Shown: positions 17,512 to 26,976 of the stretch, piece after piece
How positions within the stretch are numbered: the stretch's first letter is position 1
Layout: each line of letters starts with the position of its first letter
From: Haliea sp040221975
Lineage (GTDB): Bacteria > Pseudomonadota > Gammaproteobacteria > Pseudomonadales > Halieaceae
Length of the DNA: 64,000 nt
NCBI GenBank assembly: GCA_040221975.1
Contig: JAVJWR010000033.1
Span: forward strand, 575,870 to 639,869
Direction of reading: 5' to 3'
Notes under the pieces: model-generated
Databases searched by the model: none
Told to the model about the DNA's origin: nothing
The model's input: only the letters and a program-made list of their open reading frames with translations
Program-made: the position numbers and the translations under genes

Positions 17512-18750
17512 TTACACCTCCGGGTCGAAGCGAATGTGCATGTCCTTCATGCCATTCACGAAAAAGGACTGCACATAGCGCGGCGGCGCCACAAACTGCG
17601 GATTGCGCAGGCGCGGGATGATTTCCTCCAGCATGAGACGCAGCTCCAGCCGGGCCAGGTGCGAGCCGATGCAGAAGTGCTGGCCGATACCGAATGAACG
17701 CAGCTGGTTGGACAGGTCCGGCTGGCGCTCGGCACGCCGCACATCAAAGCGCATCGCATCGTCGCCGAACACGTGCTCATCGTGATTGATGGTGTGGTAG
17801 TGGAGCACCAGCTTGTCGCCCTTGCGCACCTGCTGGCCGCCGATCTCGACATCCTCCATCGCTGTGCGGCGCATGGCGGTAAACGCCGTGTTGTAGCGCA
17901 GGATCTCCTCACAGGCATCCGCGATTCGCTCCGGGTTGTCGACCAGATACTGCAGTTGCTCCGGGTGCTCCATCAGCAGGCGCATGCCGTGGGAAAGCAC
18001 CGTACGGGTAGACTCGTTGCCCCCCACCAGGATCAGAATGAACATCCAGCCGAACTCTTCCTCGGTGATGGTACGACCCTTGACCTCGCCCTCCAGCAGG
18101 TCCTGCAACAGCCCCGGCTGCGGGTTCAGGCGATGCTTCTCCGCCAGCTGCATGGCGTAGCCGATCACCTCCGCGGAGGCGATCTGTCCAGCCTCCTCTG
18201 ACACCGACATCTCCGGGTCATCGGCGAAAATCATGGTGTTGGTCCAGGTAAAAAACTGCTTGCGGTCCTCAATCGGGACTCCGAGCAGTTCCAGTATCGC
18301 GATCAGCGGCAGCTCAGCGGCGACCTCCTCCACAAACTCGCACTCCCCGCGACTCGCAACCGCATCGACAATGCGCCTGGCATGCGCGCGCAGGCTCGGC
18401 TCGTGGGCGGCGATCTTCGCCGGCGTAAAGGCGGCGCGAACGATGCGGCGCACGATCTGGTGCTCCGGTGGGTCCATCCCGATGATGGTCCGGCGATGCA
18501 CCTCCTCGACCAACCAGTCGTCATACTCGGTCGGAAACGGCGAACGCTCGGCGGAGGAAAACCGCTGCGGGTTCTTGCAGATCTCGTCCAGCTCCCGCTG
18601 CCGCGTCACCACCCAGTAAGGGACCCCGGTGAGGGGATCATCCAGTTTCACCAGCGGGCCCACCTCCCGGATCCTGGCCAGTTCGGCGTAGGGCATGCCC
18701 TCGACATAGGTGGTGGGGTCAAGGAGATTGACGAAGGGACAGCCTGACAT
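17512..18750 (-). CDS. Cytochrome P450 monooxygenase
   Basis: A soluble bacterial P450 of 412 residues. The haem-binding loop is FGIGQHFCIG with Cys360 as thiolate ligand; the ExxR motif is EILR (282-285); the I-helix reads VGGNEST (242-248), where the usual acid-alcohol pair is present as Glu-Ser. It resembles CYP families acting on terpenes and steroids (GMDPPEHQIVRRIV, AFTAMRRTAMEDVEIGG). No ferredoxin or reductase gene is adjacent, so electrons must come from elsewhere. The ATG at 18750 has GGAG eight bases upstream. It heads the alcohol/aldehyde oxidation operon. Confidence 0.9.
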   Translation of the reverse strand: MSGCPFVNLLDPTTYVEGMPYAELARIREVGPLVKLDDPLTGVPYWVVTRQRELDEICKNPQRFSSAERSPFPTEYDDWLVEEVHRRTIIGMDPPEHQIVRRIVRAAFTPAKIAAHEPSLRAHARRIVDAVASRGECEFVEEVAAELPLIAILELLGVPIEDRKQFFTWTNTMIFADDPEMSVSEEAGQIASAEVIGYAMQLAEKHRLNPQPGLLQDLLEGEVKGRTITEEEFGWMFILILVGGNESTRTVLSHGMRLLMEHPEQLQYLVDNPERIADACEEILRYNTAFTAMRRTAMEDVEIGGQQVRKGDKLVLHYHTINHDEHVFGDDAMRFDVRRAERQPDLSNQLRSFGIGQHFCIGSHLARLELRLMLEEIIPRLRNPQFVAPPRYVQSFFVNGMKDMHIRFDPEV

Positions 18751-18913
18751 GGGGGACTCCGTTTGCAGTGAGTAGTCGCAGCAAGACAATGCGACATAAT
18801 TGCTCATTTGTATAGTCTTGTGGAGTACAATACTGGTCAAGGCGGGTGTTTAAGCGAGTCTTAAGCTGGTGCCGCTACTCTCCCTGCAGTCCTGCACCAG
18901 CCCTGGAGTCGAA

Positions 18914-20908
18914 GTGCCTGTACCACCCGCCACACCCGCAACCCGCTTGCTGTTGCACACTTTGGTGCTGGGCCTGCTGCTCCTGCTCACCGCCCGGCTG
19001 GGCCTGGTGCTGTGGCAACTGGAGCGTGTCAGCGCCTCGAACCTGCTGCCGCAGGTGTTCCTGCACGGGCTGCGGGCGGACAGCATCATGATGAGCCTGA
19101 TACTGTTGCCCCCGGCGCTGCTGATGCCGCTGGCCTGGTGGCGGCGCAGCTGGCCGCTCTGGCGCCTGTTGGCGGCAACCTGGCTGGCGGCCTGTGTGCT
19201 GCTGCTGGTGTTCATGGAGGCCTCGACCCCGGCCTTCCTGGGACAGTACGAGGCACGCCCCAACCGGCTGTTCTTCGAATACCTGGCCTGGCCGGGCGAG
19301 ACCCTGCGCATGCTCTGGGGCGGATTCCGGCTGCAATTGCTGGCCAGCAGCGCGCTGATTGTGCTGGCGACAGTGGCGGCGGTCCTGTGGCTGCGCCACA
19401 CCCTCGCCGCCCTGCCGTTCCAGAAACCCGCCTGGCACACCGTTGCCGCCTGGCCGCTGTTGCTCCTCGCCCTGACCATGGGCGTCCGCTCCACCCTGGA
19501 CCACCGTCCTCTCAACCCGTCCTGGTTTGCCTTTGCGAGCGACAACCTGGTGAACCAGTTGATGCTGAACTCCACCTGGTCCCTTGCCCATGCGGTGTAC
19601 AACCTGCGCCACGAATCCCGCGCCGGGGAGCGCTACGGCAAAATGACCGAGGCGCAAATACTGGAGACAGTGAAAACCACCGCGGCGGACTATGGCATCA
19701 CCGGGTTTGCCGATCACCCCAAGCTGCCGACGCTGCACCAGCAGACCAGCGCTCGCACGGATCAACGCCGTCTGAACCTGGTCATCATTCTTGAGGAAAG
19801 CCTGGGAGCCACCTATGTGAGCACTCTCGGTGGCATCGAAGGCCTGACCCCGAACCTGGAGCAACTGGGCACCCAGGGCTGGTGGTTCGAGAACCTCTAT
19901 GCCACCGGCACCCGCTCCGTGCGCGGCATCGAAGCCGTGACCACCGGCTTCCTGCCCACTCCGGCCAGGGCCATGGTCAAACTGCTGGGATCGCGCGGCG
20001 GCTTCTTCACCCTGGCGAGCCTGCTGGGACGGGAGGGATATCACAGCGAATTCATTTACGGTGGCGAGGGCCACTTCGACAACATGGCCAGTTTCTTTCT
20101 CGCCAACGGTTTCGACCAGGTTGTCGACGAGCGGGACTACAAAAACCCGGTGTTCAAAGGCAGTTGGGGCGTCTCCGATGAGGACCTGTTCACCAAGACC
20201 GATGAGCGCCTGCAGCGACATCACGCCGCAGACCAGCCGTCCTTTACCCTGGTGTTCTCGTCATCCAACCACACCCCCTTCGACTACCCGGAAGGTCGTA
20301 TCGAACACTACGATGAGCCGGCAGCCACGGAAAACAACGCCATTCGCTACGCGGATTATTCCCTGGGGCGTTTTTTCGCCATCGCCCGCACCCGGGACTA
20401 CTGGCAGGACACGGTGTTTGTCGTCGTCGCGGACCATGACAACCAGGTAGTGGGCGACAACCTGGTACCGGTAGAGCGGTTCCACATTCCAGCCATGATC
20501 CTCGGAGCCGATATCGCTCCGCGCCGCATCGAGACCGTCGCCAGCCAGATCGACCTGCCGACCACTGCCCTGTCGTTGATCGGTATCAGCGCCAGCCACC
20601 CCATGCTCGGACGGGACTTCAGCGCGGTCGACGACCAGGGGAATGGACGCGCCATGATGCAATTCGGCGACAGTTTCGCGTGGATGGAAAACAGCGAGCT
20701 GGTGATACTTTCGCCGGAGCAGCCACCGGTATTCGCGCACTATGATCCGGCCGGGAGACGAGTGACCCCTGTTACAGGAGAGCACCCTGAGGCGCACCAG
20801 CGCGCCCTGGCCCATGCCCTGTTACCATCCTGGTTGTACCGCACCGGGGGTTACAGTCTGGAGCCGGCGCCTGTCGTGGTCGTCCCGCAACGGCCCGGCG
20901 CCAGCTGA
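18914..20908 (+). CDS. LTA-synthase-family membrane phosphotransferase (sulfatase fold)
   Basis: The 664-residue protein has about five N-terminal transmembrane helices (first 200 residues) and a periplasmic alkaline-phosphatase/sulfatase-like domain (about 280-600) with VIILEESLGATYVS, YATGTRSVRGIEA (nucleophile-Thr region) and VVADHDNQVVG. In Gram-negative bacteria this family transfers phosphoglycerol or phosphoethanolamine groups to periplasmic glucans or envelope lipids. I chose the GTG at 18914 because GGAG lies five bases upstream; a GTG at 18869 also opens the frame. It stands alone and diverges from the P450 operon. Confidence 0.85.
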   Translation: MPVPPATPATRLLLHTLVLGLLLLLTARLGLVLWQLERVSASNLLPQVFLHGLRADSIMMSLILLPPALLMPLAWWRRSWPLWRLLAATWLAACVLLLVFMEASTPAFLGQYEARPNRLFFEYLAWPGETLRMLWGGFRLQLLASSALIVLATVAAVLWLRHTLAALPFQKPAWHTVAAWPLLLLALTMGVRSTLDHRPLNPSWFAFASDNLVNQLMLNSTWSLAHAVYNLRHESRAGERYGKMTEAQILETVKTTAADYGITGFADHPKLPTLHQQTSARTDQRRLNLVIILEESLGATYVSTLGGIEGLTPNLEQLGTQGWWFENLYATGTRSVRGIEAVTTGFLPTPARAMVKLLGSRGGFFTLASLLGREGYHSEFIYGGEGHFDNMASFFLANGFDQVVDERDYKNPVFKGSWGVSDEDLFTKTDERLQRHHAADQPSFTLVFSSSNHTPFDYPEGRIEHYDEPAATENNAIRYADYSLGRFFAIARTRDYWQDTVFVVVADHDNQVVGDNLVPVERFHIPAMILGADIAPRRIETVASQIDLPTTALSLIGISASHPMLGRDFSAVDDQGNGRAMMQFGDSFAWMENSELVILSPEQPPVFAHYDPAGRRVTPVTGEHPEAHQRALAHALLPSWLYRTGGYSLEPAPVVVVPQRPGAS

Positions 20909-21014
20909 CACCCCGATCGCCATAGACAGACGCAGGCACCACAGCGAACCGTATTCTGATCCAAAGCCATCAACCAGCGTGAAGTAACAACGAAGCTGGC
21001 TGTTTACCCGGGAC

Positions 21015-21560
21015 TCAAGCGAGCAGAATCCGCAGCCCGATGGCTATCAATACCCCACCACCCAGCAGCTCCGCCTTGCTTTCCAGCCAGGTACCACTGC
21101 GCCTGCCGATATACACGCCGGCCCAGCTGAACAAGGCAGTGGCCACACCGATCATCATGCAGGCCAGCGACGGTCCAACTTCCAGCAGCGTCAGGGCGAA
21201 GCCCGCCGCCATGGCGTCGATACTGGTTGCCAGTGCCAGCAACAGCATCACCCGGTGGCTGACCCGGCGGATATCCTCCTCCACCCCGTCGCCAAAAGAC
21301 TCGACAATCATCTTGCCGCCGATAACCGCCAGCAACAGGAAAGCAATCCAGGGCGCATACACTTCCACCCAGCCCAGCACGCTGGTACCAGCGAGGTAGC
21401 CGATCAGCGGCATCAAGCCCTGAAATACACCGAAGTAGACGGCGCACAGCAAAGCGAGCCGACGCGAACTGCCGTGGGGCCTGGAACCGAGGCCAATCGA
21501 TACGGCGAATGCATCCATGCTCAGGGCGATGGCGAGAAACAGGACTTCAATCACGGGCAT
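21015..21560 (-). CDS. mntP: Manganese efflux pump MntP
   Basis: A 181-residue, six-helix membrane protein with the two diagnostic Asp motifs, SMDAFAVSIG near the N-terminus and TSIDAMAAGF in the middle. MntP exports Mn(II). The ATG at 21560 gives the standard family length; the frame is open further upstream but that part looks unrelated. It diverges from the DUF1853 gene with 54 bp between starts. I did not recognise a manganese riboswitch upstream. Confidence 0.9.
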   Translation of the reverse strand: MPVIEVLFLAIALSMDAFAVSIGLGSRPHGSSRRLALLCAVYFGVFQGLMPLIGYLAGTSVLGWVEVYAPWIAFLLLAVIGGKMIVESFGDGVEEDIRRVSHRVMLLLALATSIDAMAAGFALTLLEVGPSLACMMIGVATALFSWAGVYIGRRSGTWLESKAELLGGGVLIAIGLRILLA

Positions 21561-21614
21561 ACCCGACAGCGGCCGAAGGGGCGGCAATTGTAAGCAAGCC
21601 CTGCCGACCGTGCC

Positions 21615-22709
21615 ATGGCACTGACGCACTTTCCGCCGGTATCATGGGCTTCCGAGACCAAAGCGTGGTGGCCAGTGCACCTGCCCGAGACCAGTCAAGA
21701 ACTCGTAGCGCTTGAGCTGACGAACCCCCGGGTTCGCGACCTCGCCTGGGCCTGCCTGGGCCCTCCCCTGCTGCAGATGGAAACACTGAAGTCCGCCAGC
21801 GGAGTCACTACCGCCAGTCTGACGCTGACTGCCGCCAGGGCGCGCTGGTTGCAGCAGCTGGACCGGCAACCACAGCCACTGCTCACCTGGCTGGAGGCGC
21901 GCCCCGCTACGCGCCTGGGTCTGTATTTCGAGCATCTGTGGCACTTTTTCCTGCAACAGGATAGCGCAACCGAGCTGATCGCCCATAACCTGCCGCTAAG
22001 CAGCAATGGCAGAACCGTGGGCGAATTCGACTGCCTGTACTACTGTCACGAGCGGAGGCGGCCGGTGCATCTGGAACTGGCAGTGAAATTTTACCTGGGC
22101 TGCCGGAGCTCGGCTGCCGGTGCTGACCAGAACACGACGGTAACGTGGCTGGGGCCCAACACGGTGGATCGCCTGGACCTGAAGCTGCAGCGGCTGCTGC
22201 AGCACCAGAGCAGATTGTCTCTGGATCCGGCGGCCCGGGCGCTGCTGGCAAGCCGGGGCGTGGCGCAACCGCTGCGGGAGATCGCGTTGCGCGGGGCTCT
22301 CTTTCAGCCGGCCCGGGACCCTCTGGTGCCGCCGCCGGGCTACAACCCTGCCCTGCCTCTGCTGGATTGGCATGCACTGCCGGCCTGGCGGGCCCTGGCG
22401 CCGGCGGCAGCGCGGTTCGTCATCCTGCCGCGGCTGTGCTGGCTGTCGCCACTGCTGCGCGGCACCGGAGCGCTGGCGCCGGAAACGCTCGCCACACAAA
22501 TGGAGCACTATTTCTCGCGCGGCGGTCGGCCCCAGCTCGTCGCCCAGGTAGACGAGCACGGCTGCGAGATCCGGCGTTTCTTCCTCACCGATTGCGATTG
22601 GCCTGGAATCCAGGGCTACCAGGGCTTGTCCACAGGCAATGCGGCCACGTGGCGCCCCGCCAGACGGCCGAAGAAACTGCCGTCGCCGAGGGATATCCCG
22701 GAACAGTAG
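21615..22709 (+). CDS. DUF1853 family protein
   Basis: The 364-residue cytoplasmic protein shows the DUF1853 pattern: GRTVGEFDCLYY followed by HLELAVKFYLG, residues that recall PD-(D/E)XK nuclease-like cores, and WLGPNTVDRLDLK. The family is widespread in gammaproteobacteria but has no established function. Its last 94 bp overlap the convergent 3' end of the flavoprotein gene on the other strand, which is unusually long for two intact genes. Confidence 0.8.
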   Translation: MALTHFPPVSWASETKAWWPVHLPETSQELVALELTNPRVRDLAWACLGPPLLQMETLKSASGVTTASLTLTAARARWLQQLDRQPQPLLTWLEARPATRLGLYFEHLWHFFLQQDSATELIAHNLPLSSNGRTVGEFDCLYYCHERRRPVHLELAVKFYLGCRSSAAGADQNTTVTWLGPNTVDRLDLKLQRLLQHQSRLSLDPAARALLASRGVAQPLREIALRGALFQPARDPLVPPPGYNPALPLLDWHALPAWRALAPAAARFVILPRLCWLSPLLRGTGALAPETLATQMEHYFSRGGRPQLVAQVDEHGCEIRRFFLTDCDWPGIQGYQGLSTGNAATWRPARRPKKLPSPRDIPEQ

Positions 22710-24100
22710 CCCTCGCCCCAGCGCGGCAGGCCACAACTGGTGCGGCCGGCGGCAAACAGCCCCGGCACCGGCTCGCCATCGGCATTCAGCACTTCGCCGG
22801 TGGGTCGCGTCAACAGCCCACCCAGAGTGAACCCGGTTGCCGGGTAGTCGTCGGCGCCAAAGCTCAGGGCGGCAAAGGGAGGCTCCACCAGCGGCTGCAT
22901 CCACTTGGCGCCCTTGTGGAATACCGGGTCCTCGCCGGCAGCGGCGTAGCGGTTGTAGGACTCCACTGTATGCACCAGCTCACCCGCAGGCAGGCCCAGC
23001 TCCGCCTCCACTTCCGCCCAGCTCTCCCCCACCGCGGCGATGTGGATATCCGGGTTGAAATCCGGACGCGCGAAAATCGCGTTGTCCATCAACAGCCAGG
23101 CGCGACCGTTGGGCTGGCGCATCAGGTAGCGGGTAGCGCGCCCGTGGTACACATCCTCGTTGATGAAGCGCTGGCCGCGCTCGTTGACGAAGATGCCGAA
23201 CACCATGTTGTCCGGGGGGAAGGAGGGCTTGGTCGCGAAGAACTCCTCCATGTGGCTCACTGCGCCGCCCACCGACATGCCCATGCGGATGCCGGAGCCG
23301 TCGTCGTTGCCGCCGGTGGTCGGCAGCCCGGCGGCCTCCAGGGCGGCGGGGGCAAACCGCTGCAGCATCTCCGTGTTGCAGATGAAGCCGCCGGCGCAGA
23401 GGATCACGCCCTTGCGGGCCCGCAGATAGCGCACTTCCCCGTCGATGCGCGCCACCACGCCGTGGACCGCGTCCACCGCATCGGCCACCAGGCACAGCGT
23501 ACGGGCGTTGAACCGGGCCTCGGCGCCCGCTGCCAGGGCTCTCGCCGCAAACGCATCCATGACGATACGGCCGGCACCCATCCCCTCCATCTGCGCTGCG
23601 TGAGCCCGCGGCGCAGGTTTCGCCGCCGTCGAAAAGGGCCAGGCGGCCTCGCTGCCGGACCAGATCAAGGTGTCATCCGTCACCGGCTCCAGCCACTTGC
23701 CCGGCAGGAACGTGCCCTTGAACGGAACGCCCTGGGCCCGGATCCACTCGAAATGATCGACAGCGCCATCGGCATAGAGGCGGACTTTCTCCGCATCTGC
23801 GCCCGGGCCACCGCTTAGCAACAGATACTTGAACAACTCTTCCGGGCTGTCATCGAAGCCGGCGGCCTGTTGCACCGACGTACCGCCACCCAGATAGAAC
23901 TCGCCACCGGACAGGGCGGCGCTGCCACCGTGGGTGCCGGCAACTTCGAGAATAGTGACCTGTGCTCCGGCGCTGGCCGCTTCAATGGCGGCGCAGGCAC
24001 CGGCGATGCCGAAGCCAACAACGATGACATCGGTTTCAGTATCCCACTGCGGCACCTGGTCCAGGCGGCAGGGAGTGGCGGCGGAAAATCGGGGAGACAC
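22616..24100 (-). CDS. FAD-binding dehydrogenase, ketosteroid-dehydrogenase/fumarate-reductase fold
   Basis: The 494-residue protein has a VIVVGFGIAGACAAIEAA dinucleotide motif near the N-terminus, the THGGSAALSGGEFYLGGGT loop, and a C-terminal FAD contact PGLFAAGRTSCGLPRWG. This is the FAD_binding_2 architecture shared by 3-ketosteroid delta-1-dehydrogenases and flavocytochrome c fumarate reductases. A GTG at 24100 with AGAGGA eight bases upstream is the likely start. It may dehydrogenate a steroid-like or cyclic ketone, fitting a P450 in the same window, but nothing nearby is diagnostic. Confidence 0.8.
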   Translation of the reverse strand: MSPRFSAATPCRLDQVPQWDTETDVIVVGFGIAGACAAIEAASAGAQVTILEVAGTHGGSAALSGGEFYLGGGTSVQQAAGFDDSPEELFKYLLLSGGPGADAEKVRLYADGAVDHFEWIRAQGVPFKGTFLPGKWLEPVTDDTLIWSGSEAAWPFSTAAKPAPRAHAAQMEGMGAGRIVMDAFAARALAAGAEARFNARTLCLVADAVDAVHGVVARIDGEVRYLRARKGVILCAGGFICNTEMLQRFAPAALEAAGLPTTGGNDDGSGIRMGMSVGGAVSHMEEFFATKPSFPPDNMVFGIFVNERGQRFINEDVYHGRATRYLMRQPNGRAWLLMDNAIFARPDFNPDIHIAAVGESWAEVEAELGLPAGELVHTVESYNRYAAAGEDPVFHKGAKWMQPLVEPPFAALSFGADDYPATGFTLGGLLTRPTGEVLNADGEPVPGLFAAGRTSCGLPRWGEGYCSGISLGDGSFFGRLAGRHVAALPVDKPW

Positions 24101-24194
24101 AGTTGCATTCCTCTCGTTAAAGACAAGCCTGGGGGGCAATATGTCGGCTTCACCGGGTATTTGCAAAGCCCTGGAGCAAGTGGCCAGTGCCGGT

Positions 24195-25847
24195 TCAACA
24201 TGTGATTCCAGGTGGCGCCTGACACGCTATCCCCAGTGTGCCGCCAATCCTGCCCACGCCGGGTGCGGGCTGCTCACACAGCGCTAGCGCCGCCCCCCCC
24301 AATACCTGTTTGCCTATGTGCACCAGACCCCGGGCCTGGGCCAGAAACTGCGACAGGGGCGGGCCGCCACTGCCCGCCGCCTGCAGGCGTTCACGGTTGA
24401 GCTGGGCCGAGCGCGCCTGCCCGGCTGCCTCCAGCAGCAGTTCCTGCAATACTTCAATATTCCAGGACGGCTGCACCGGGGGCAGCGCAATCGCCAACGC
24501 GGGCTCCTCCGCATCGAATCCGACGGCGTCATGGCAGTATTCCAGGGCCTCAAGAATCGCCGCGGCCTTGGGGTTGTCCTCTCCCGCCAGATCATAGGGC
24601 GGCTCCCATTCTCCTCGCGGAGGCAGCAGATCGTTATGGGTTGTCACCAGCAGCAGTGGCGGTGGCCGCCGTCGCGGGTTGGCAGCACACCAGTCACGCC
24701 AGCGCTGCAGGAACTGATGGTCCAGCGCCTTGGCCGGTTTGTTGGCGGCATTAACCCACAGCAACAGGTCAGCCTCCACGGCGGCTGCCAGCAGCCGGTC
24801 ACTCGCGGTGTCACTGCCGTCCAGGCCCGGGCTGTCAATCAGTACCAGCTCCGTATCGTTGGCCAGCTGCAGAGGATAGCGCCGGAATCCGTCGGTACTG
24901 GGCAGGCTGTCAACTTCAGCCACTGCAGCCGCGCGCAGGGCGTTTACCAGCGAGGATTTGCCGGCATTGACCTGTCCCAGCACCAGCACAGTCAAAGGCT
25001 GCAGGATTTCCGGCTCCGGCGCTTGCTGCTGCAGGCGCCAGGCGGCCAGCTCCCGCTCGGACAGCTGCAGGTGACCACTGTAGAGGTCGATCGCGACCTG
25101 CGTTACCTGCTCCAGCAGGGTGATCTTGAGATTACGCTGCACATGCGCGTTCAATTCACCGAGCATGCTGCCGGCCAGCCGGGAACCGAGCTCACGCAGA
25201 ATCCCCTGGGCCGGATTCAGGCCGACACCGGCCAGGCGCAACCAGGGCGAGCTGCGCTGGTACAGGCGATGGGCCCGTTCACCCCGGCGCCAATACCGGC
25301 GCAAGTCTGATATGCGCAGGCGCTGGGCCATCGGCAGCTGTGCCAGCACGTCGGCGCGATAGCGGTGGCTACAGGTCTCCAGCATCAACAGGAATTCTGG
25401 CGCACTGAAGGCATATTCTGCCTCGGTGTCGTCGGCATGGTAGCAACGGGCCACGAAAAACAGCTGTTCCATGGCCAGCGCGGGCATCTCTTCCCAGGCA
25501 ACTGCCGCAAGGTCCAATTGCACAATACGCTGCAGCGCATTGCCCCAGACAGCCTCGTCCCGGGCCGCCCAGTCCGGTCGGGGCGCAAGGTGCGCGACTG
25601 CGGCTGTCGAAGACTGCGCGTCATCCTGCCGGGGCCGCAGCAACCAGCGTCCCCCAAGCGTCAGCAAAGCCAGCATGAACAGGCCGCCGCTGAACCACAG
25701 CATCCAGCCGTTCTGCCACAACCAGACCAGTCCCAGCGCCAGCAGCACCAGCGCCGGCAACAACCAGAGCAGCAAGGCCGCGAGGTAAAGCTCCGCCCGG
25801 CGCTCACCCAGCTGGGTCCACAGCGTGCGCAGCCAGTTACTCTTCAT
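24195..25847 (-). CDS. Membrane-anchored dynamin-like/Era-like GTPase
   Basis: The 550-residue protein has two transmembrane helices near the N-terminus (about 20-65) and a GTPase domain starting after residue 285: P-loop GQVNAGKSS, switch Thr region, DSPGLDG (G3) and TTHND (G4). It resembles the proteobacterial GTPase of the DUF697/YfjP-like group. The start overlaps the preceding GTPase gene's end by 11 nt, so the two GTPases are probably made together and could act as partners at the membrane. No defined function. Confidence 0.75.
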   Translation of the reverse strand: MKSNWLRTLWTQLGERRAELYLAALLLWLLPALVLLALGLVWLWQNGWMLWFSGGLFMLALLTLGGRWLLRPRQDDAQSSTAAVAHLAPRPDWAARDEAVWGNALQRIVQLDLAAVAWEEMPALAMEQLFFVARCYHADDTEAEYAFSAPEFLLMLETCSHRYRADVLAQLPMAQRLRISDLRRYWRRGERAHRLYQRSSPWLRLAGVGLNPAQGILRELGSRLAGSMLGELNAHVQRNLKITLLEQVTQVAIDLYSGHLQLSERELAAWRLQQQAPEPEILQPLTVLVLGQVNAGKSSLVNALRAAAVAEVDSLPSTDGFRRYPLQLANDTELVLIDSPGLDGSDTASDRLLAAAVEADLLLWVNAANKPAKALDHQFLQRWRDWCAANPRRRPPPLLLVTTHNDLLPPRGEWEPPYDLAGEDNPKAAAILEALEYCHDAVGFDAEEPALAIALPPVQPSWNIEVLQELLLEAAGQARSAQLNRERLQAAGSGGPPLSQFLAQARGLVHIGKQVLGGAALALCEQPAPGVGRIGGTLGIACQAPPGITC

Positions 25848-26976
25848 GCCGGGCCTGCTCGGCCACCGCCGACCCCTGTTGCCGGCCACTGGCCAGGGCA
25901 TCCCGGTACAGTGCCTGCAGGGCCTGCGGATCCGGCGCCAGGCCGTGCTGGCGCTGATACAGGTAATAGCAGGCTGCACGACCGATTGCCCAGGTGCTGG
26001 CGTAGCTCACGGACATCGACAGGGCAGTTCCCACCAGTTGGCCGTAGCCGGGAACCAACTTGCCCAACTGCCGGGCACCATGGCCCAGTGCGTACTTGAG
26101 CGCAACGCTGGATCCCAGGGCCCCGGCAAATTCAGAAAAGCTGCGCCGGTCCCAGACGGTACCGTAACGGCGCGCAAGGCTGTGCAACAACTTGCCCTGC
26201 ACCAGCGGTACGGAAGCCAGACCCACGACCGGCACTGCGTCGCTCGCAGCCGCGGTGGCCGCGTACCAGTGGACTTCCGGACGCAGGCGCTGGAAATTGG
26301 CCTGTTCCTGACTGCCGGCCTGCTGTTGTTGCAACCACAGGCCCAGTTGCGGCAGCTTGTCCGCCAGCAGTTCCCGCAGCTCAACGGCTCCGTTGTCGGC
26401 CGCAAGATCCTCGCCTGTCTCACTGAAATCCACCAGGCAATGCGCCACCGGCGTGCCCCAGGCCGCCTCCAGTTCCGACTGCTGATGCGCCAGCGTGCGC
26501 ACGCGCCCCGCGCCGGCGACAAGATCACGGCCGGTGTACACGGCCACAATGGCGTCGGCGCCAATGTGTGGAAAACGCTGGCGCATCGTCCGCAGCAACT
26601 GCAGTACAGTGTTCTGCTCCGGATCATCCAGGCGCACCACGACCAGCAGGGCATGACTGCCTGTGCCCAGCTCGGCGACATCTGCTTCCGGGTCATACCC
26701 CGACTCCCCCAGACCGCGGGTATCGATGAACCGCACAATCGGGTGCGCAACCGGGAAGTCGTAAGCACTCGCAGTCGAGGTACAGGGTCGGAAACCAGTG
26801 CCGACAGCGGCGCTGCTGTCGCCCGTCAGCTGCCGGACCACCGACGTCTTGCCGGCCCCGGTCTTGCCGAGTAGCCAGATAACCGGCAGTGGCAGGACGT
26901 CGTGCACCGCCTGCAGGGTCGCGTCCGCCGGCGGGTTGACGATGGCGGCGTAGAGGCGTTCGGCAAAGCCCCTCAA
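25837..26976 (-). CDS. P-loop GTPase with C-terminal hydrophobic DUF697-like region
   Basis: The 379-residue protein has a GTPase domain with P-loop LLGKTGAGKTSVV (about 35-47), DTRGLGE (G3) and AVYTGRD as likely G4-like segment. The C-terminal third contains hydrophobic glycine-rich helices (YGQLVGTALSMSVSYASTWAIG) typical of DUF697 proteins. It overlaps the histone-deacetylase-like gene by 4 nt upstream and the second GTPase by 11 nt downstream. The three form one transcription unit; no function can be assigned. Confidence 0.75.
   Translation of the reverse strand: MRGFAERLYAAIVNPPADATLQAVHDVLPLPVIWLLGKTGAGKTSVVRQLTGDSSAAVGTGFRPCTSTASAYDFPVAHPIVRFIDTRGLGESGYDPEADVAELGTGSHALLVVVRLDDPEQNTVLQLLRTMRQRFPHIGADAIVAVYTGRDLVAGAGRVRTLAHQQSELEAAWGTPVAHCLVDFSETGEDLAADNGAVELRELLADKLPQLGLWLQQQQAGSQEQANFQRLRPEVHWYAATAAASDAVPVVGLASVPLVQGKLLHSLARRYGTVWDRRSFSEFAGALGSSVALKYALGHGARQLGKLVPGYGQLVGTALSMSVSYASTWAIGRAACYYLYQRQHGLAPDPQALQALYRDALASGRQQGSAVAEQARHEE

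Noticed and set aside
20908..21014. Hairpin CCAGC/GCTGG as rho-independent terminator
   Set aside because: Loop is too long and there is no convincing T-run.
21560..21620. Manganese riboswitch before mntP
   Set aside because: The gap to the divergent gene is only 54 bp, too short for a yybP-ykoY-type riboswitch.
24204..24300. Possible longer or alternative C-terminus of the GTPase and a small plus-strand frame
   Set aside because: The plus-strand frames here are Pro/Arg-rich mirror frames of a G+C-rich gene, with no motif or ribosome site.
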